DNA of 64,000 bases from Manihot esculenta (Eukaryota; Streptophyta; Magnoliopsida; Malpighiales; Euphorbiaceae), in the NCBI RefSeq assembly GCF_001659605.2, contig NC_035178.2:7141213-7205212 (forward strand), read 5' to 3'. The position numbers and the translations under genes were made by a program. Under the pieces are notes generated by a model. The model was not told the origin of the DNA. It was given only the letters and a program-made list of their open reading frames with translations, and searched no databases. Below are positions 1-11,852 of this stretch, piece after piece; positions within the stretch are counted from its first letter, which is position 1; each line of letters begins with the position of its first letter.

Positions 1-2
1 CT

Positions 3-212
3 GTGCAAAGCACATTCGAAAAATCTAATAATTTTAAAAGTATTGCGAATGGCACAGGAATTCGAACAGTTTCTAATAAAAGAGATGCAATTATTGGATT
101 AACGTTTGAAGGCTCACAACACTCTTCTTTCCCTCATGATTTTCTGTCAAGCTTTTATAACAAGTGCAATCAAATGCTTTCCCACCATGATATGATTGAT
201 TTTACGACTTAA
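3..212 (+). CDS. Possible 3' end of an unidentified gene (69 codons)
   Basis: A short open frame runs from the window edge to a TAA at about 210-212. It starts on a GTG, so it is better read as the tail of a frame that began outside the window than as a complete gene. The peptide is mixed polar and hydrophobic, with no motif I recognise. AT-rich sequence follows directly. It could be a last exon, a pseudogene fragment or chance; nothing in the window decides this. Confidence 0.2.
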   Translation: MQSTFEKSNNFKSIANGTGIRTVSNKRDAIIGLTFEGSQHSSFPHDFLSSFYNKCNQMLSHHDMIDFTT

Positions 213-1359
213 AGATAAGAATGAAATAAATAATTTCCTTATAATTTTATTAGGTTAATTTTATTTTTTTTTATTATCAAAAAACTAAAATCTCAGGATG
301 CATATATTTTGTCCATACGATTTTACTGAGAGGATGTTTAATATTATCGTTGTAATTATTGTGGGGAAAATAAAAATATTATTTATATAAATAATATTAA
401 AAATTATTTTATTTTAATTATAAAATATAAAAAATAAAATAATTTTTTTTTTTCTAAACTTCATTATCATACATAACTTATGTTTACACTTAAGAAGGAA
501 GTTTTATAGAAATGAAATATTGTCAAAGATTATTTCAAAAAAAGAAAAAGAAGAGAGAGAATTTTCAAGATCTCAAAATCTTTAATTTGTGATTGAAATA
601 ATTTTTAATTTTAAAATTCATTTGCAATTTTCTAGCTCTTTGATTACGTGTCGTTTCTTTATTTTATTTTGTTTAGTCAAATTCACAATCTTCTTTGAAA
701 ATGAAGGCACCAGATCAGCCTTTTTGCAATGTAACAAGAGAAAATTTAAAAAAATAAAATAAAATTATGAGTTATGGATTTTTATTCTTCCTATTTTTGT
801 GCTGAATGAATATTTTTTCATGGATCACACTTGACACTTTGTTAGTGAGATCCTTGTGAAACTCACACATGATGCAATTTTTCCATATATTTTCATAACA
901 TCATGTGGCCACTACACTTTAAAAATATAAATATACATATTCTTTTATTTTTATTTTCTACTTTCACATGAATCATACACGTTCATTATCAAATAGTATG
1001 ATATTTTTTATTCACTTAATATATAATTTAGTCTTAATTTTTATATAAAAAATTAACTGACACTTGAATAAATATTTGTTATTAAATTTTGAAAAAATTA
1101 CTTTTTAATTTTTAAAATATACCCTAATTAATAAATTTATATTTTATTTTTAAAATCTAACACTTTCATCTCTATATTTAATTCTATTAAAATTTAAATT
1201 CTTCCATAAAAAATTTATATTAAATCAATAATCTATACCTAGTTAAAGGAAATATAATCTCAAAAATATTCTTATCAATAATAAAATAAAAAATTATTAT
1301 TTAATCTCTATGATACGGCGAGTCTCTCGATTTTGAAAAATATATTAAAACGCATTCAT
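213..1359. other. AT-rich intergenic DNA
   Basis: Long A/T runs without a supportable gene. No tRNA, conserved ORF or clear terminal repeat was seen. The sequence changes to the GC-richer Tekay LTR type at about 1360, where the first TTCGGCGGCCGAA motif appears. Confidence 0.6.
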
Positions 1360-2340
1360 AGACAAGTTCGGCGGCCGAAACTACCTTCGGCGGCCGAACT
1401 TGAGTTCGTCCAGAACTCAGCCCTTGAGCATACAAGCCTCCCAACCTTCCAAAACAAACCAAAACCTCACATACTCTCTCCCAACCATGCATACACACTC
1501 CCACAAGCATAAAGAGATATAAACCAGCATAAACTCCTCAACATAACATCATATAAGCAAACATTGGGCATAAAACCCACATAAACCCTAACATGCATAT
1601 CTACCCATACTCAAGCATTAAAACTCCATAAAACTTACTTAAAACTTCATTAAAACATAAGAGAAAACATGGATCTACCCTTACCTCTTGAAGATTGAGG
1701 GTTGGTGCGATCCCAAGCTAGAGATGTGGAGAACCCAAGCTCCAAACGTCTCCAAACTCCAAAACTTGAACTTTGAACTCAAAACTTCAAAATCCAAACT
1801 ATAACTTGTTAAAACTTGAAGTATTTGAAGAAATAACTTAAAATGAACCAAAGGAGGACATGAACACACCTGAGCTCGAGAATGGGGAGAAAGCTCGCCC
1901 ATTTTCGGTCTGAGGGCCTTTTATAGGTGGCCTGGTCGACCACCTTCGGCAGCCTAACGTGCCTCCTAAACTCATGCATGTTCGACGGCCGAACTTGAGA
2001 TTCGGCTGCCGAACTTGAGATTCGGCTGCCGAACTTGAGATTCGGCTGCCGAACCTGGTTTCTGCCCTCAACACTTTCGGAAGCCTAAAGCACTCCCGAA
2101 ACAGCCCTATGCTCGGCGGCCGAACTTGAGGTTCGGCGGCCGAACCTGGGTCCTTCCTCCTTGGCCTATTCTTTTCAAAACTCAATTTCTTTTGCATTAA
2201 AATCATAAAATCATGTGAAAACATTTTAGAAACACATTTTACCCCTCTAGAAGACTCTGGCATCATCAAAATCTCATATTCCAACGAAGATTCCGTCGAA
2301 GGGTAGGGATTCTGATGCCGGAATCTAGCCGGGTATTACA
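1360..2340 (-). mobile_element. Truncated Tekay-type LTR (one half only)
   Basis: This piece matches the right half of the 2.1-kb LTRs found at 7219-9324 and 14544-16612. It has clustered TTCGGCNGCCGAA motifs, a reverse-strand TATA motif in 'gggccttttatagg' near 1915, and the family end 'gccgggtattaca' at 2340. The left half of the LTR is missing. No target-site duplication could be recognised. Strand is given as the transcription direction of the intact family member. Confidence 0.65.
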
Positions 2341-3211
2341 TATGTATTAGGCTGTTGCATTAGATTTCACGAAGATGTTGCATTGCATAATTCGTTGTTG
2401 ATGTGGACGGACTAAGGCGACCCCAATAGCCCTAGATATGATATGTTAATGAAGTCCTGAGGAGCCCCACCGAGGGCCGGGCACTAATGAAGTCCTGAGG
2501 AGCCCCTTCGAGGGCCGGGCACCATGTTATGTTACAGAAGTCCTAAGGAGCTCCTTCGAGGGCCGGGCACAGACAGAGGGAGTTTTGGAGGTCATGTCCA
2601 TCTGTGATGTGAAATGATTGTGCTGTGACGCATTCCATGAAAGCATATTTTATGATTATTGTTTTCCCTATTCTGCTCACTGGGCTTTTTAGCTCACCCC
2701 CCCCCCTAGGCTTGCAGGTCAGAGGTAGTCCAGGAAGACGTCAAGAGTAAAGGTTATGGCTTTGTAATAGATTAGCATGTTAGTGTGGACATGTAATGTA
2801 AATTGATATAATGCATTGTAAGATAATGTAAGGTAATGTAATGTAATGAAATGTAAAGTAGAGTAATGGTTTAGTACTGTGCTTGGCCCTAAGGTCTGGT
2901 TAATCCCTTTTTGTACATGATGTATGTTATGATTTTTATTGTTGAGATGTGAACCAGGCTTGATGTATGTAATGTTTACCCAGCTAGAGCATTTGATGAG
3001 GGCTCTAGCATGGGGGTTTTTATGTTTACAGTTATGTCGCATACGAATCAAGCTTGGTATATGAAAGGTTTTAAAAGTTCTTATGGAATGTTTGATCATG
3101 TATGGGATTATACCAGTTGTACAGGATGTATGTTAGGCTTGCTACGGGTCCCAGCGGCCTTAAGCCGATCTGGATCCTAGCGCCAGTAGCGGTCCGGTTC
3201 CCGGGTCGTTA
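2341..3211 (+). mobile_element. Inverted left half of a Tekay-type LTR
   Basis: Read on the reverse strand, this segment matches the first 800-900 bp of the family LTR. Landmarks are the terminal 'cgttaca' at 3211 (TGTAACG in reverse) and the GCTTAAGGCCGC-type stretch in inverted order near 3145-3175. It is opposite to the LTR halves on both sides, so the block has been rearranged. Three copies of a roughly 40-60-bp unit ending 'gagggccgggcac' lie at about 2450-2570. Confidence 0.6.
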
Positions 3212-4253
3212 CAACAGGGGACTTTCGGCGGCAGGTTCGGCGGCCGAAGGTCCCTTCAGAGCCAAAAGTCAGGCACTTTCGGAGGCAGGGTTCGGCAGCC
3301 GAAAGTCCTTCCAGAGACGAAAGTCACAACCTTCAGCGGCATGTTCGGCGGCCGAAACTCTACTCCAGAGCTGAAAGTCCAAACTTTCGGGGTGGGTTTA
3401 GGCGGCTAAACCACCCTCCTTAAGGGGTTCGGCGGCCGAACCTGAGTTCTCCCAGAAGGCAGAACTTGATTCAACCTTAGTTCTCCAGCCTCAAAAAACT
3501 CTCCAAAACATGCACAACTCACCAACAAGCTCTCAAACACATGCATATACCTTTCCTCATGCATATAGGGGCTTAGAACTAGCTCAAAACCCCAAAAACA
3601 ACACATATACACACATATGGCTTATGATCAACTTCAAAACATACCTCAAACATCAAGAAAGGTGAGGATCCATGCTTACCTCTTGAAGATCGAGAGGATT
3701 GATGGTCTAAACTCGGAGATGCAAGGGAAAATAGATTTAGAACCTCCAAGCCTCACAACTTTGCTTCTTTGCTAAAAAACCTCAAAACTAACATGACAAC
3801 TAGTTAAAACTTACTCAACTTTGAAGAAAACCAAGAAATCAACCAAAGGAGGTCAAGAACTCACCTATACCCGAAAAGAGAGAGAAAACTCACCTCAAAT
3901 CTGGATAAGGGGCCCTTTTTATAAGTGGCCGGTCAACCACCTTCGGCAGCCAAAGCTGCCTTCACAGCTCCACCACTTTCGAAAGCCGAACTTGGCCTTC
4001 GGTGGCAACAAAAACAAGCCACCTTCGGCAGCCGAAAGTGAGGTTCGGCGGCCGAACCTTGCATTTCCCTCCTTGGTCTTTTCTTTGCAAAACTTCAAGT
4101 TTTCTACATCAAAACACTAAAAACATTCACAAACATTTTAGAAAACCTTTCTTTTACCCTTCTAGGAAACTCCGACATCCTTGAATTCTAAATTCCAACG
4201 GAGATTCCGCCGGAAAGTATGAATTCCGACGCTGGGGTCTAGCCGGGTATTAC
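3212..4253 (-). mobile_element. Right half of a Tekay-type LTR
   Basis: It begins in the middle of the family LTR, at the 'ggactttcggcggcagg' stretch also seen near 8265 and 15597, and ends at 'gccgggtattaca'. Repeated TTCGGCGGCCGAA units and a reverse-strand TATA-like 'cccttttttataag' near 3911 are present. The adjoining left half (2341-3211) is inverted and about 250 bp of the middle are absent. This is the product of a rearrangement, not a clean solo LTR. Confidence 0.65.
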
Positions 4254-4332
4254 AGCTTCGCCTACTGATCCTTTTAATGGCTGCTGCAATGTTTATCGTA
4301 CCGCATTTAACGCTTGCCGTCGAAACCACCTT

Positions 4333-4339
4333 TATAAAG
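4333..4339 (+). promoter_or_regulatory. Candidate TATA box for the antisense ORF of the old Tat element
   Basis: TATAAAG occurs about 140 bp before the ATG at 4475 that opens the antisense ORF. This would give that ORF its own promoter, opposite to the LTR. It is inferred from motif and spacing only. Confidence 0.35.
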
Positions 4340-4614
4340 GTCCATTATCTTCTCCAAGTATCACTTTTACATTTTTCTGCAACTTTTTTTTTCAAAAAAA
4401 TTCACTCTACGACTCTCTTCTCATTTCTGTTAAAGTCCTTTTCTATTTCACGGTAACTTTATTGTCCTTTTAATATGGAAAGGAATACCTCTTTCTCCTC
4501 TAGCGGGACCTCGATTTCCAGCTTCTCCTCTGACAGCCCCATCCGAGTGCTACACCCATTATTCCATTGAGGGAGACCTCCGAGAGTGAGGGTGGCTTCC
4601 TTAGTGATATCCCG

Positions 4615-6880
4615 TGTAACGACCCCAAAATGGACCGTCACCGGTGCTAGGATTCAGATCGGCTTAAGGCCACCAGAACCCATAGCAAGCCTGCTATACT
4701 CTTTGAGTACCTGTAAAATCTCATACATAGTCATACATTTTCTGTGCAAATAAAAACTTTTCTCTGGACCAAGAATTAACCTGTGCATGCACTATCTCTG
4801 TACTCTGTACCCCTGACTAGAGCTTGCTCTAGATGGGTTAATTCATACCTGTTAAGCCTAGTTTTTCATATACTCTAATAACAGACCATGCATACAAAAG
4901 ATTTACAACACAAAATAACGAAGTCAAGCTCAATTCTACCTGTATACACAATTGTTACATCTCTTTAAATTTACATGTCCACTATATGCTATTACAAAAC
5001 TCTTCTCTCTTCCTGTACTCTGCTGGACTTCCCCTGTACACTGTACACTGAACCTGTAATACTGGGGTTAAGGGAGTGGGATGAGCTCTATAGCCCAGTG
5101 AGTAGAACAGTAAAACAAGTCATTACCACATGATCTGATGGAATGCATCACAGCACAGACAATCCACATCAAGGGTAAACCTGTCACCACATAGTCCCGG
5201 TAGCTCTGCCGTGCCAAGGCGTAGAATTGAGCACCTGGTCTTCCTGTTATATATGTATATACGTGTATATAACACCTGTGTACTTACCATTGCCAGGGCG
5301 TAGTCAAAGGCTCCTGGACTTTTCTATACATTGCCAGGGCATAGTCAAAGGCTCCTGGACTTCTCTATACCTGCCAGGGCGTAGTCAAAGGCTCCTGGAC
5401 TTCTCTCAGAGACTATTGGATCATTCAGCATTCACCCACATCAACAAATAACTATGCAATGCAACATATTCGTGGATTCTAATGCAAACAACCTACTGCA
5501 TACACATGATGCATGACTTATGCTAAAAGCATTTCATTTCTCAATTAAAAGAATTAAGTTTAGTTCCACTCACCTCTGGCTATCTGGACTGACTCTGCAG
5601 GCTCTGTAAACGCTGGAGCAGTACTCAATGCTGCTCTCTCTGGTTCCTCTGGTCTGTGCCTACACAGATGGACTGAACTGAGGGACCAAACTAGCTCAAT
5701 ACTAACTCTATAGAACTCCCCAAGAACCCCTTAACAGAGCCTAAAACAATCACATAAAGCATGCAAAAGAAGGCTGGACAGAATACTTTCGGCGGTAGGT
5801 TCGGCGGCCGAATGTCCTCTCCAGAGCCGAAACTCAAGCACCTTAGGCGGCGGAATCTCCATTTTCGGCAGCCGAACCCTTTCGGGGGCAAGGTTCGGGG
5901 GCTGAAACACACTCCAGAGACGAAAGCCTCTAACCTTCGGCGGCCGAAGTCCCCCTCCAGAGCCGAAACTCAAAACTCTCGGGGGTGAGCTTTGGCAGCC
6001 GAAGCCACCTCTTCAAGGGGTTCGACGGCCGAATGTACCTTCGGCTGCCGAACCTGAGTTCATCCAGAACTCATCCTCGACGGCAACCAAGCTCCTCAAT
6101 CCTTTCCAACACCCAAAACATGCATAACACAACTCCTCAACATACATATACTCTAGTATATGCACAAAGGGGTCCAAAACTACCTAAAACCCCAACAAAC
6201 AACACATATAACGTATCTAAACATGCTTGCACCCATAAACCATCAAAAACACACTTTGAAACCGAATCATGCAACTCTACCCAACAACTCCATAAACCCT
6301 CTATAAATCATCAAAAGAAATTCAGGATCTTCACTTACCTCTTGAAATCAAGAAGATGAACGATCTGAACGAAGAGATATGGAGCAACTCTCCTTCAAAC
6401 TCTCCAAACCTCAAAACTTCTCTTTTAGCTTAAAACCTTCAAAACAATATGAAAACCAATCAAACCTTTGCAAGATTTGATAAAACCATGAAAAATACCC
6501 ATGGAGGACGTGGCCTTACCTCTGGAAGTGAAAAGACAAGCTATACATACCCATTTCACCGACTGGAGGCGTTTATATAGGTGGCAAACCGACTTAGCTT
6601 CGACAGCCTAACCGCATGCAAAACCATGCAACGTTCGGCGGCCGAACCTGAGCTTTCGGAAGCCGAATCTAAAGCACTTTCGGCGGCCGAACATTACCTT
6701 CGGTGGCCGAACATGGCAAAAGCTTCCTTGGCCTTTTCTCTCATCCTATTCCACTCCAAACTTTTAACATACGTAAAAACGTTTTAGAAAACCTTTCTCT
6801 TACCCTTCTAGAAACCTCTGGCATCCTCGAATTCCACCGGACGGTAAGAATTCCGATGCCTGATCAAGCCGGGTATTACA
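4615..6880 (-). mobile_element. Solo LTR of a Tekay/Del-type retrotransposon
   Basis: A 2266-bp LTR begins TGTAACGACC and ends GGGTATTACA, the same ends as the other family LTRs. No internal region remains. It is flanked by TCCCG (4610-4614) and TCCTG (6881-6885), a 5-bp target duplication with one change, so it arose by LTR-LTR recombination of an inserted element. It cuts the antisense ORF of the older Tat element. Internal features are three 40-41-bp repeats at 5291-5410, TTCGGCNGCCGAA clusters at 5787-6055 and 6632-6715, and a reverse-strand TATA region near 6570. Confidence 0.85.
5291..5410. repeat. Tandem repeat, 40-41-bp unit, 3 copies, inside the solo LTR
   Basis: Units start with 'tgccagggc' and contain 'gtagtcaaaggctcctggac', followed by 'ttctctatac' or a close variant. 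The corresponding place in the other LTRs carries a different 'gggccgggcac'-type repeat, so this short region turns over quickly within the family. Confidence 0.8.
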
Positions 6881-7213
6881 TCCTGTCCGTCTTCTCAGAT
6901 AATGACATGGATCGTTTGTATAATACCTATCACATTCCTCAGGATTCTTTTTGAATTTTTACTCATTCTCCTCGCGTTCGTGCTAATGACTTGATTCCTG
7001 CTGGCGATACTATCATGGTTTTTGAGGATCAGTTGAAGGTGGGTCTTTGTTTCCCTTTAGACTCTTTCTTTGTGGAGGTCCTTCAGTTTCACAAGCTTTC
7101 TGTAGCTCAACTTCATCATAACAGTTGGAGAATCTTGGTAGCCTTTCAGTTTGTGTGTTTTAACAATCACATTAAACCTAGCATAACACTTCTCTCCCAG
7201 CTATACCAACTGG

Positions 7214-7218
7214 GTACT
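7214..7218. repeat. Target-site duplication GTACT (left)
   Basis: GTACT lies directly before the left LTR at 7219 and again directly after the right LTR at 16613-16617. This perfect 5-bp duplication fixes both ends of the Tekay element. Confidence 0.9.
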
Positions 7219-9324
7219 TGTAACAGCCCGGAACCGAACTGCTACCGGCACTAGGATCCAGATCGGCTTAAGGCCGCCGGGACCCGTAGTAAGCCTGCTG
7301 TGAACTCTGTGTACCTGTGAAATCCCATACATGATCATACATTTTCTGTAAACATTAAGACTTTTCTCTGTGCCAAGGCTTAACCTGTGCATACACTATC
7401 TCTGTACTGTACAACCCCTGCTAGAGCTCTCATCTCTGCTCTAGGCGGGTCTAATCATAGATTGTTAAGCCTGGTTTTTCATACATATACAATAAAATCA
7501 TGTTCATAACAGACCATGTCTATAAAAAAAGGATGACAACTCATAAGGTCAAGCATCATTTATACAACATACACTATCTGTTACAATTACATGTCCACAC
7601 TAGCTATTACATAACTCTTCTCTTTATCTGTACCCTGCTGACCTCTCTGGACTCTGTACCTGCAAGACTGGGGTTGAGGGAGAGGGGTGAGCTATACTAG
7701 CCCAGTGAGTAGTACATATAAAACATGTTATAAAACATGATCTCATGGAATGCATCACAACACAAGTAAATCACATAATCTCAGACGGACTAATTCAAAA
7801 TTCCCCCACATTGCCCGGCCCGCGAAGGAGCTCCTCAGGTCTTCATTCAGCACCCTATGGTACCGTGTGCCCGGCCCTTTCAGGGCTCCTCAGGTCTTCA
7901 TTTAGGGGGCTAATGAATCCAAGCTACGCCCGATCTGTACATGCACTGATTAATGCAACATCTTCATGCTCACTAATGCAATGCTATACATATGGCATAA
8001 ATGATGCATGAAATATGCTAAAAATGTTTGAGTGCTCATAGTAAAAGATTTAGTTCAGTTCCACTCACCTATGGCTGACTCTGTACTGACTCTGTAGGTT
8101 TTGAAGCAGTGCTCACTGCTGAACTCCTTGGTTCCTCTGGTCCGTTCCTACACAGGTGGACTGAAATGAGGGACCAAACTAACTCAAGACCATCTCTAAG
8201 AAACTCCCCAAAACCCCGCTAAAGCATCATAGCACAATCACATAAAACATGCAAAAGAAAGCTGGACAGGGCATTTTCGGCGGCAGGTTCGGCGGCCGAA
8301 ACTCCCCTCCAGAGACGAAACTCATGCATGTTCGGCGGCACCTTCGGCAGCCGAAAGTCTCGTCCAGAGACGAAACTCAACCTTCGGCGACACTTTCGGC
8401 GGCCGAACCTTGCCTCCAGAGACGAAAGTCCAAATGTTCGGGGGCAAGCTTTGGCAGCCGAAACTGCCTCCACAAGGGGTTCGGCGGCCGAACCTTCCTT
8501 CGGCGGCCGAACCTTCCTTCGGCGGCCGAACCTGGTTTTGCCCGTTGGGCAGAAACCTGCTCTGTTTCATGCAAACTTCACCCAAAACCTATCCAACATG
8601 CATAGCAACTACTCCCAACTAGCATATACTAGATAACATGCATAAAGAGGCCTAAACCTCTCCTAACACCTGCAACAAACATAACAAATAACACTTAAGC
8701 ATGCATATACACCAAAGATCACCAAAAACCTCATCTAAACCTACTCATGCCTACTACCCATACAACGTCCATAAAACCTTCAAAACTCAAGAAAGGAAGT
8801 TCAGGATCTTCACTTACCTCTTCCAAACAAGAGATTGAACGATCTCTACGTGGAGATATGGAGAAATCCACTCTCAAACTCTCCAAGCTTCCAAACTTGC
8901 TCTTTTGCTCAAAAACTTCAAAACCACATGAAAATCCATCAAAACCATGAAAGATTTGAGAAAACACATAAATCACCCAAGGAAGATCAAGTCTCACCTC
9001 AGCTCGTGCAAATGCAAAGAAAATCTTATCCATTTGACCGACCTAGGGCCTTTTATAGTTGGCTGGCCAGACCAACTACGGCGGCCGAAGGAGAACCCGA
9101 ATGCCATGCACGTTCGGCGGCCGAAAGTCACCTTCGGTGGCCGAACCTTGGCTTTTCTGCCTTGGTGCTTTTCTTGCAAAACCTTACTTCTTTAAACACT
9201 TTAAAACATGAAAAGGCTGTCAAAACATAGAAAAATAGCATCCATACCCTTCCAGAGGATTCCGACATCAGAAATACCACCAGACTACAAGACTTCCGAC
9301 GCCGGACTCTAGCCGAGTATTACA
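7219..9324 (-). repeat. 3' LTR of the Tekay element
   Basis: Ends are TGTAACAGCC (7219) and GAGTATTACA (9324). It is nearly identical to the LTR at 14544-16612 by eye. The clearest length change is two extra copies of a 19-bp unit (each with one TTCGGCGGCCGAA) near 8480-8535. A reverse-strand TATAAAAG lies at 9050-9057. Confidence 0.92.
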
Positions 9325-9340
9325 TTCTCCCCCCCTTAAG
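9325..9340 (-). promoter_or_regulatory. Polypurine tract of the Tekay element
   Basis: Read on the minus strand, CTTAAGGGGGGGAGAA directly precedes the 3' LTR. This is the expected position and composition of the plus-strand DNA primer. Confidence 0.85.
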
Positions 9341-9409
9341 AACATTCATCCCCGAATGTTCCTCAAACATAAAGCACATAAACACATAGAAAAGGGCAAA
9401 ACACTAACC

Positions 9410-10504
9410 TCAAAACAGATATGGGTATTGCTGGAGCATAGACTCCCGTGTCTCCCAGGTGCATTCTTCTAGGTTATGGTGGTTCCACAGGACTTTTACC
9501 ATCGGAATTTCCTTGTTTCTCAACTTTCTGATCTGGGTGTCAATGATCCTTACTGGCTGTTCTACATATGTGAGATCTCCTAGGATCTCCACATCAGGCT
9601 CACTGAGAACCTGTCCCGGATCTGATACAAATTTCCGTAGCATAGAAACATGAAAAACCGGATGGATTCTTTCCATAGATGCAGGTAAATCCAGCTTGTA
9701 CGACACATTCCCGATCCTCTGCAGAATCTCAAAGGGACCAATGTATCGTGGAGCTAGCTTACCCTTTCTCCCAAAGCGAACCACGCCCTTCATTGGAGAC
9801 ACCTTCAGCAAAACCATATCCCCCTCCTGGAACTCTATCTGCTTCCTACGGACATCTGCATAGCTTTTCTGTCTGCTAACAGCTGTTCTGATCCTCTCTC
9901 TGATGATAGGCACTACTCTGCTGGTAATCTTGACTAACTCTGGCCCTGCAAGAGCCTTCTCTCCAACCTCTTCCCAGCAAACAGGTGTTCTGCACTTCCT
10001 TCCATACAAAGCTTCATAAGGAGCCATCCCTATGCTAGCATGATGGCTGTTATTGTAGGCAAACTCCACCAGAGGTAGATGCTGCCTCCAAGAACCGCCA
10101 AAGTCTAACACACACATTCGGAGCATATCCTCTATTGTCTGGATGGTCCTCTCTGACTGACCGTCTGTCTGTGGATGGAAAGCAGTGCTAAACTCCAACC
10201 TCGTGCCCATAGCAGCTTGCAGACTCCGCCAAAACCTAGAGGTGAACTGAGGTCCTCTATCTGATACGATTGACACAGGAACTCCATGCAGCTTGACTAT
10301 CTCTTCTACATACACCTGCGCTAGCTTGTCTACAGAATAGTTACTCCTGACTAGAATGAAGTGAGCAGATTTAGTCAGTCTATCCACAATCACCCATATG
10401 GAGTCTAGCCTATTGGAAGTCGTCGGTAACCCCACTACAAAATCCATAGCGATGTTCTCCCATTTCCATTCTGGAATCGACAGTGGGTTAAGCATTCCAG
10501 CCGG
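9410..10504 (-). pseudogene. Integrase core and C-terminal chromodomain of the Tekay element
   Basis: This is the C-terminal third of pol. It starts just after a TAG at 10505-10507 that follows the integrase zinc-binding end ([11 protein letters not shown]). Visible parts are MDFVVGLP (first catalytic Asp), IVSDRGPQFTSRFW (second Asp) and TDGQSERTIQTIEDML (catalytic Glu). Then come the GKLAPRYIGPFEI segment typical of gypsy integrase C-termini and a terminal chromodomain-like block from VEQPVRIIDTQIRKL to ECTWETRESM. The chromodomain usually targets insertion to chromatin marks. The segment is intact but separated from the rest of pol by the stop. Confidence 0.88.
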
Positions 10505-10507
10505 CTT

Positions 10508-11842
10508 CTAGTGCTCTAGCTTCACCCTTTGACATGTTTCGCAGGCTGACACATACTGTGCCACTTCTCTCTTCATCGCTGGCCACCAATACACCTTTCT
10601 CAAGTCTTGATACATCTTGGTGGCTCCAGGGTGAACGCTATACCTTGCATTATGAGCTTCTCTCATAATGTCTTCCTTTAAACTGCTGTCATCTGGCACG
10701 CATAACCTCTTCCCGTGACGAAGAATCCCCTCACTGTCAAATCTGAACTCTACACTGTTGCCTGATTGAACAGTCCTGGCAATTTTCACTAACTCAGGGT
10801 CCTCGTGCTGTTTCAGAGCTACCTGCTCTAGAAACACGGGTGTAACTCTCATCTGTGCAATCAAAGCACCTGTACCAGATAACTCTAACTGTAACCCTTC
10901 TTCCATGAGCTTGTAGAAATCCTTCACCACCGGCCTCCTCTCTGCTGTAATGTGGGATAAACTGCCGAGTGACTTCAGGCTTAAGGCATCAGCTACTACA
11001 TTCGCCTTACCCGGGTGATACTGGATCTTGCAATCATAATCACTGAGCAATTCTACCCACCGTCTCTGCCTCAAGTTGAGCTCTCTCTGGCTCAAGATGT
11101 GCTGCAGGCTCTTATGATCCGTGTAGATCTCACACTTTACCCCATAGAGGTAATGCCTCCACATCTTGAGTGCAAAGATAACCGCTGCCATCTCCAGATC
11201 GTGTGTAGGATAGTTCAGCTCGTGCTTTTTCAGCTGTCTAGAAGCATAAGCGATCACTCTGTCATTCTGCATCAACACACAACCCAATCCCACTCGGAAT
11301 GCATCACAGAACACTGTGAAGTCTTCATCACTGATTGGCAGAGCTAACACCGGTGCTGAAGTCAACCGTCTCTTCAGCTCTTCAAAACTCTCTTCACACT
11401 CTTCTGACCATACAAACTTCTGGTTCTTTCTGGTCAATCTGGTCGTCGGAGCAGCAATCTTCGAGAAGTCCTGAACGAACCTCCGATAATAGCCTGCCAA
11501 ACCCAGGAAACTCTTGATCTCTGTTACTGTCATGGGTGTAGGCCAGTTGGCTACTGCCTCTACCTTCTTGGGGTCCACTGCTATACCTTCATCTGATACT
11601 ACATGCCCCAAGAAAGAAATGCTCCTCAGCCAGAACTCGCACTTAGAGAACTTGGCATACAAGCCATGCTCCCTTAAAGTCTGCAAGACTATCCTCAGAT
11701 GCTGGGCATGCTCCTCTGCATTCCTGGAGTACACTAAGATATCATCTATAAAGACAATCACAAAGTGATCCAGGTACTCTCTGAACACTCTATTCATGAG
11801 ATCCATGAATGCTGCAGGGGCGTTAGTCAACCCGAACGGCAT
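10508..11842 (-). pseudogene. Reverse transcriptase (C-terminal part), RNase H and integrase zinc finger of the Tekay element
   Basis: It opens at [12 protein letters not shown]. The RT active site FIDDILVYS follows, then [10 protein letters not shown], the RNase H domain ([23 protein letters not shown]) and the integrase HHCC region (H...H with CETCQRV). The frame upstream (11853-12812) is shifted relative to this one by an apparent 11-bp deletion near 11915, just after the YFSKIELRS motif of RT. It ends at the TAG at 10505. No functional Pol can be made without suppression of both lesions. Confidence 0.88.
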
Positions 11843-11852
11843 TACTAGGAAC

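Noticed and set aside
5291..5410. CRISPR-like short repeats
   Set aside because: 40-41-bp units are contiguous, with no spacers, inside an LTR.
8219..8622. Overlapping ORFs on both strands around the TTCGGCGGCCGAA cluster
   Set aside because: They exist because the GC-rich near-palindromic repeat lacks stops in several frames; no protein family fits.
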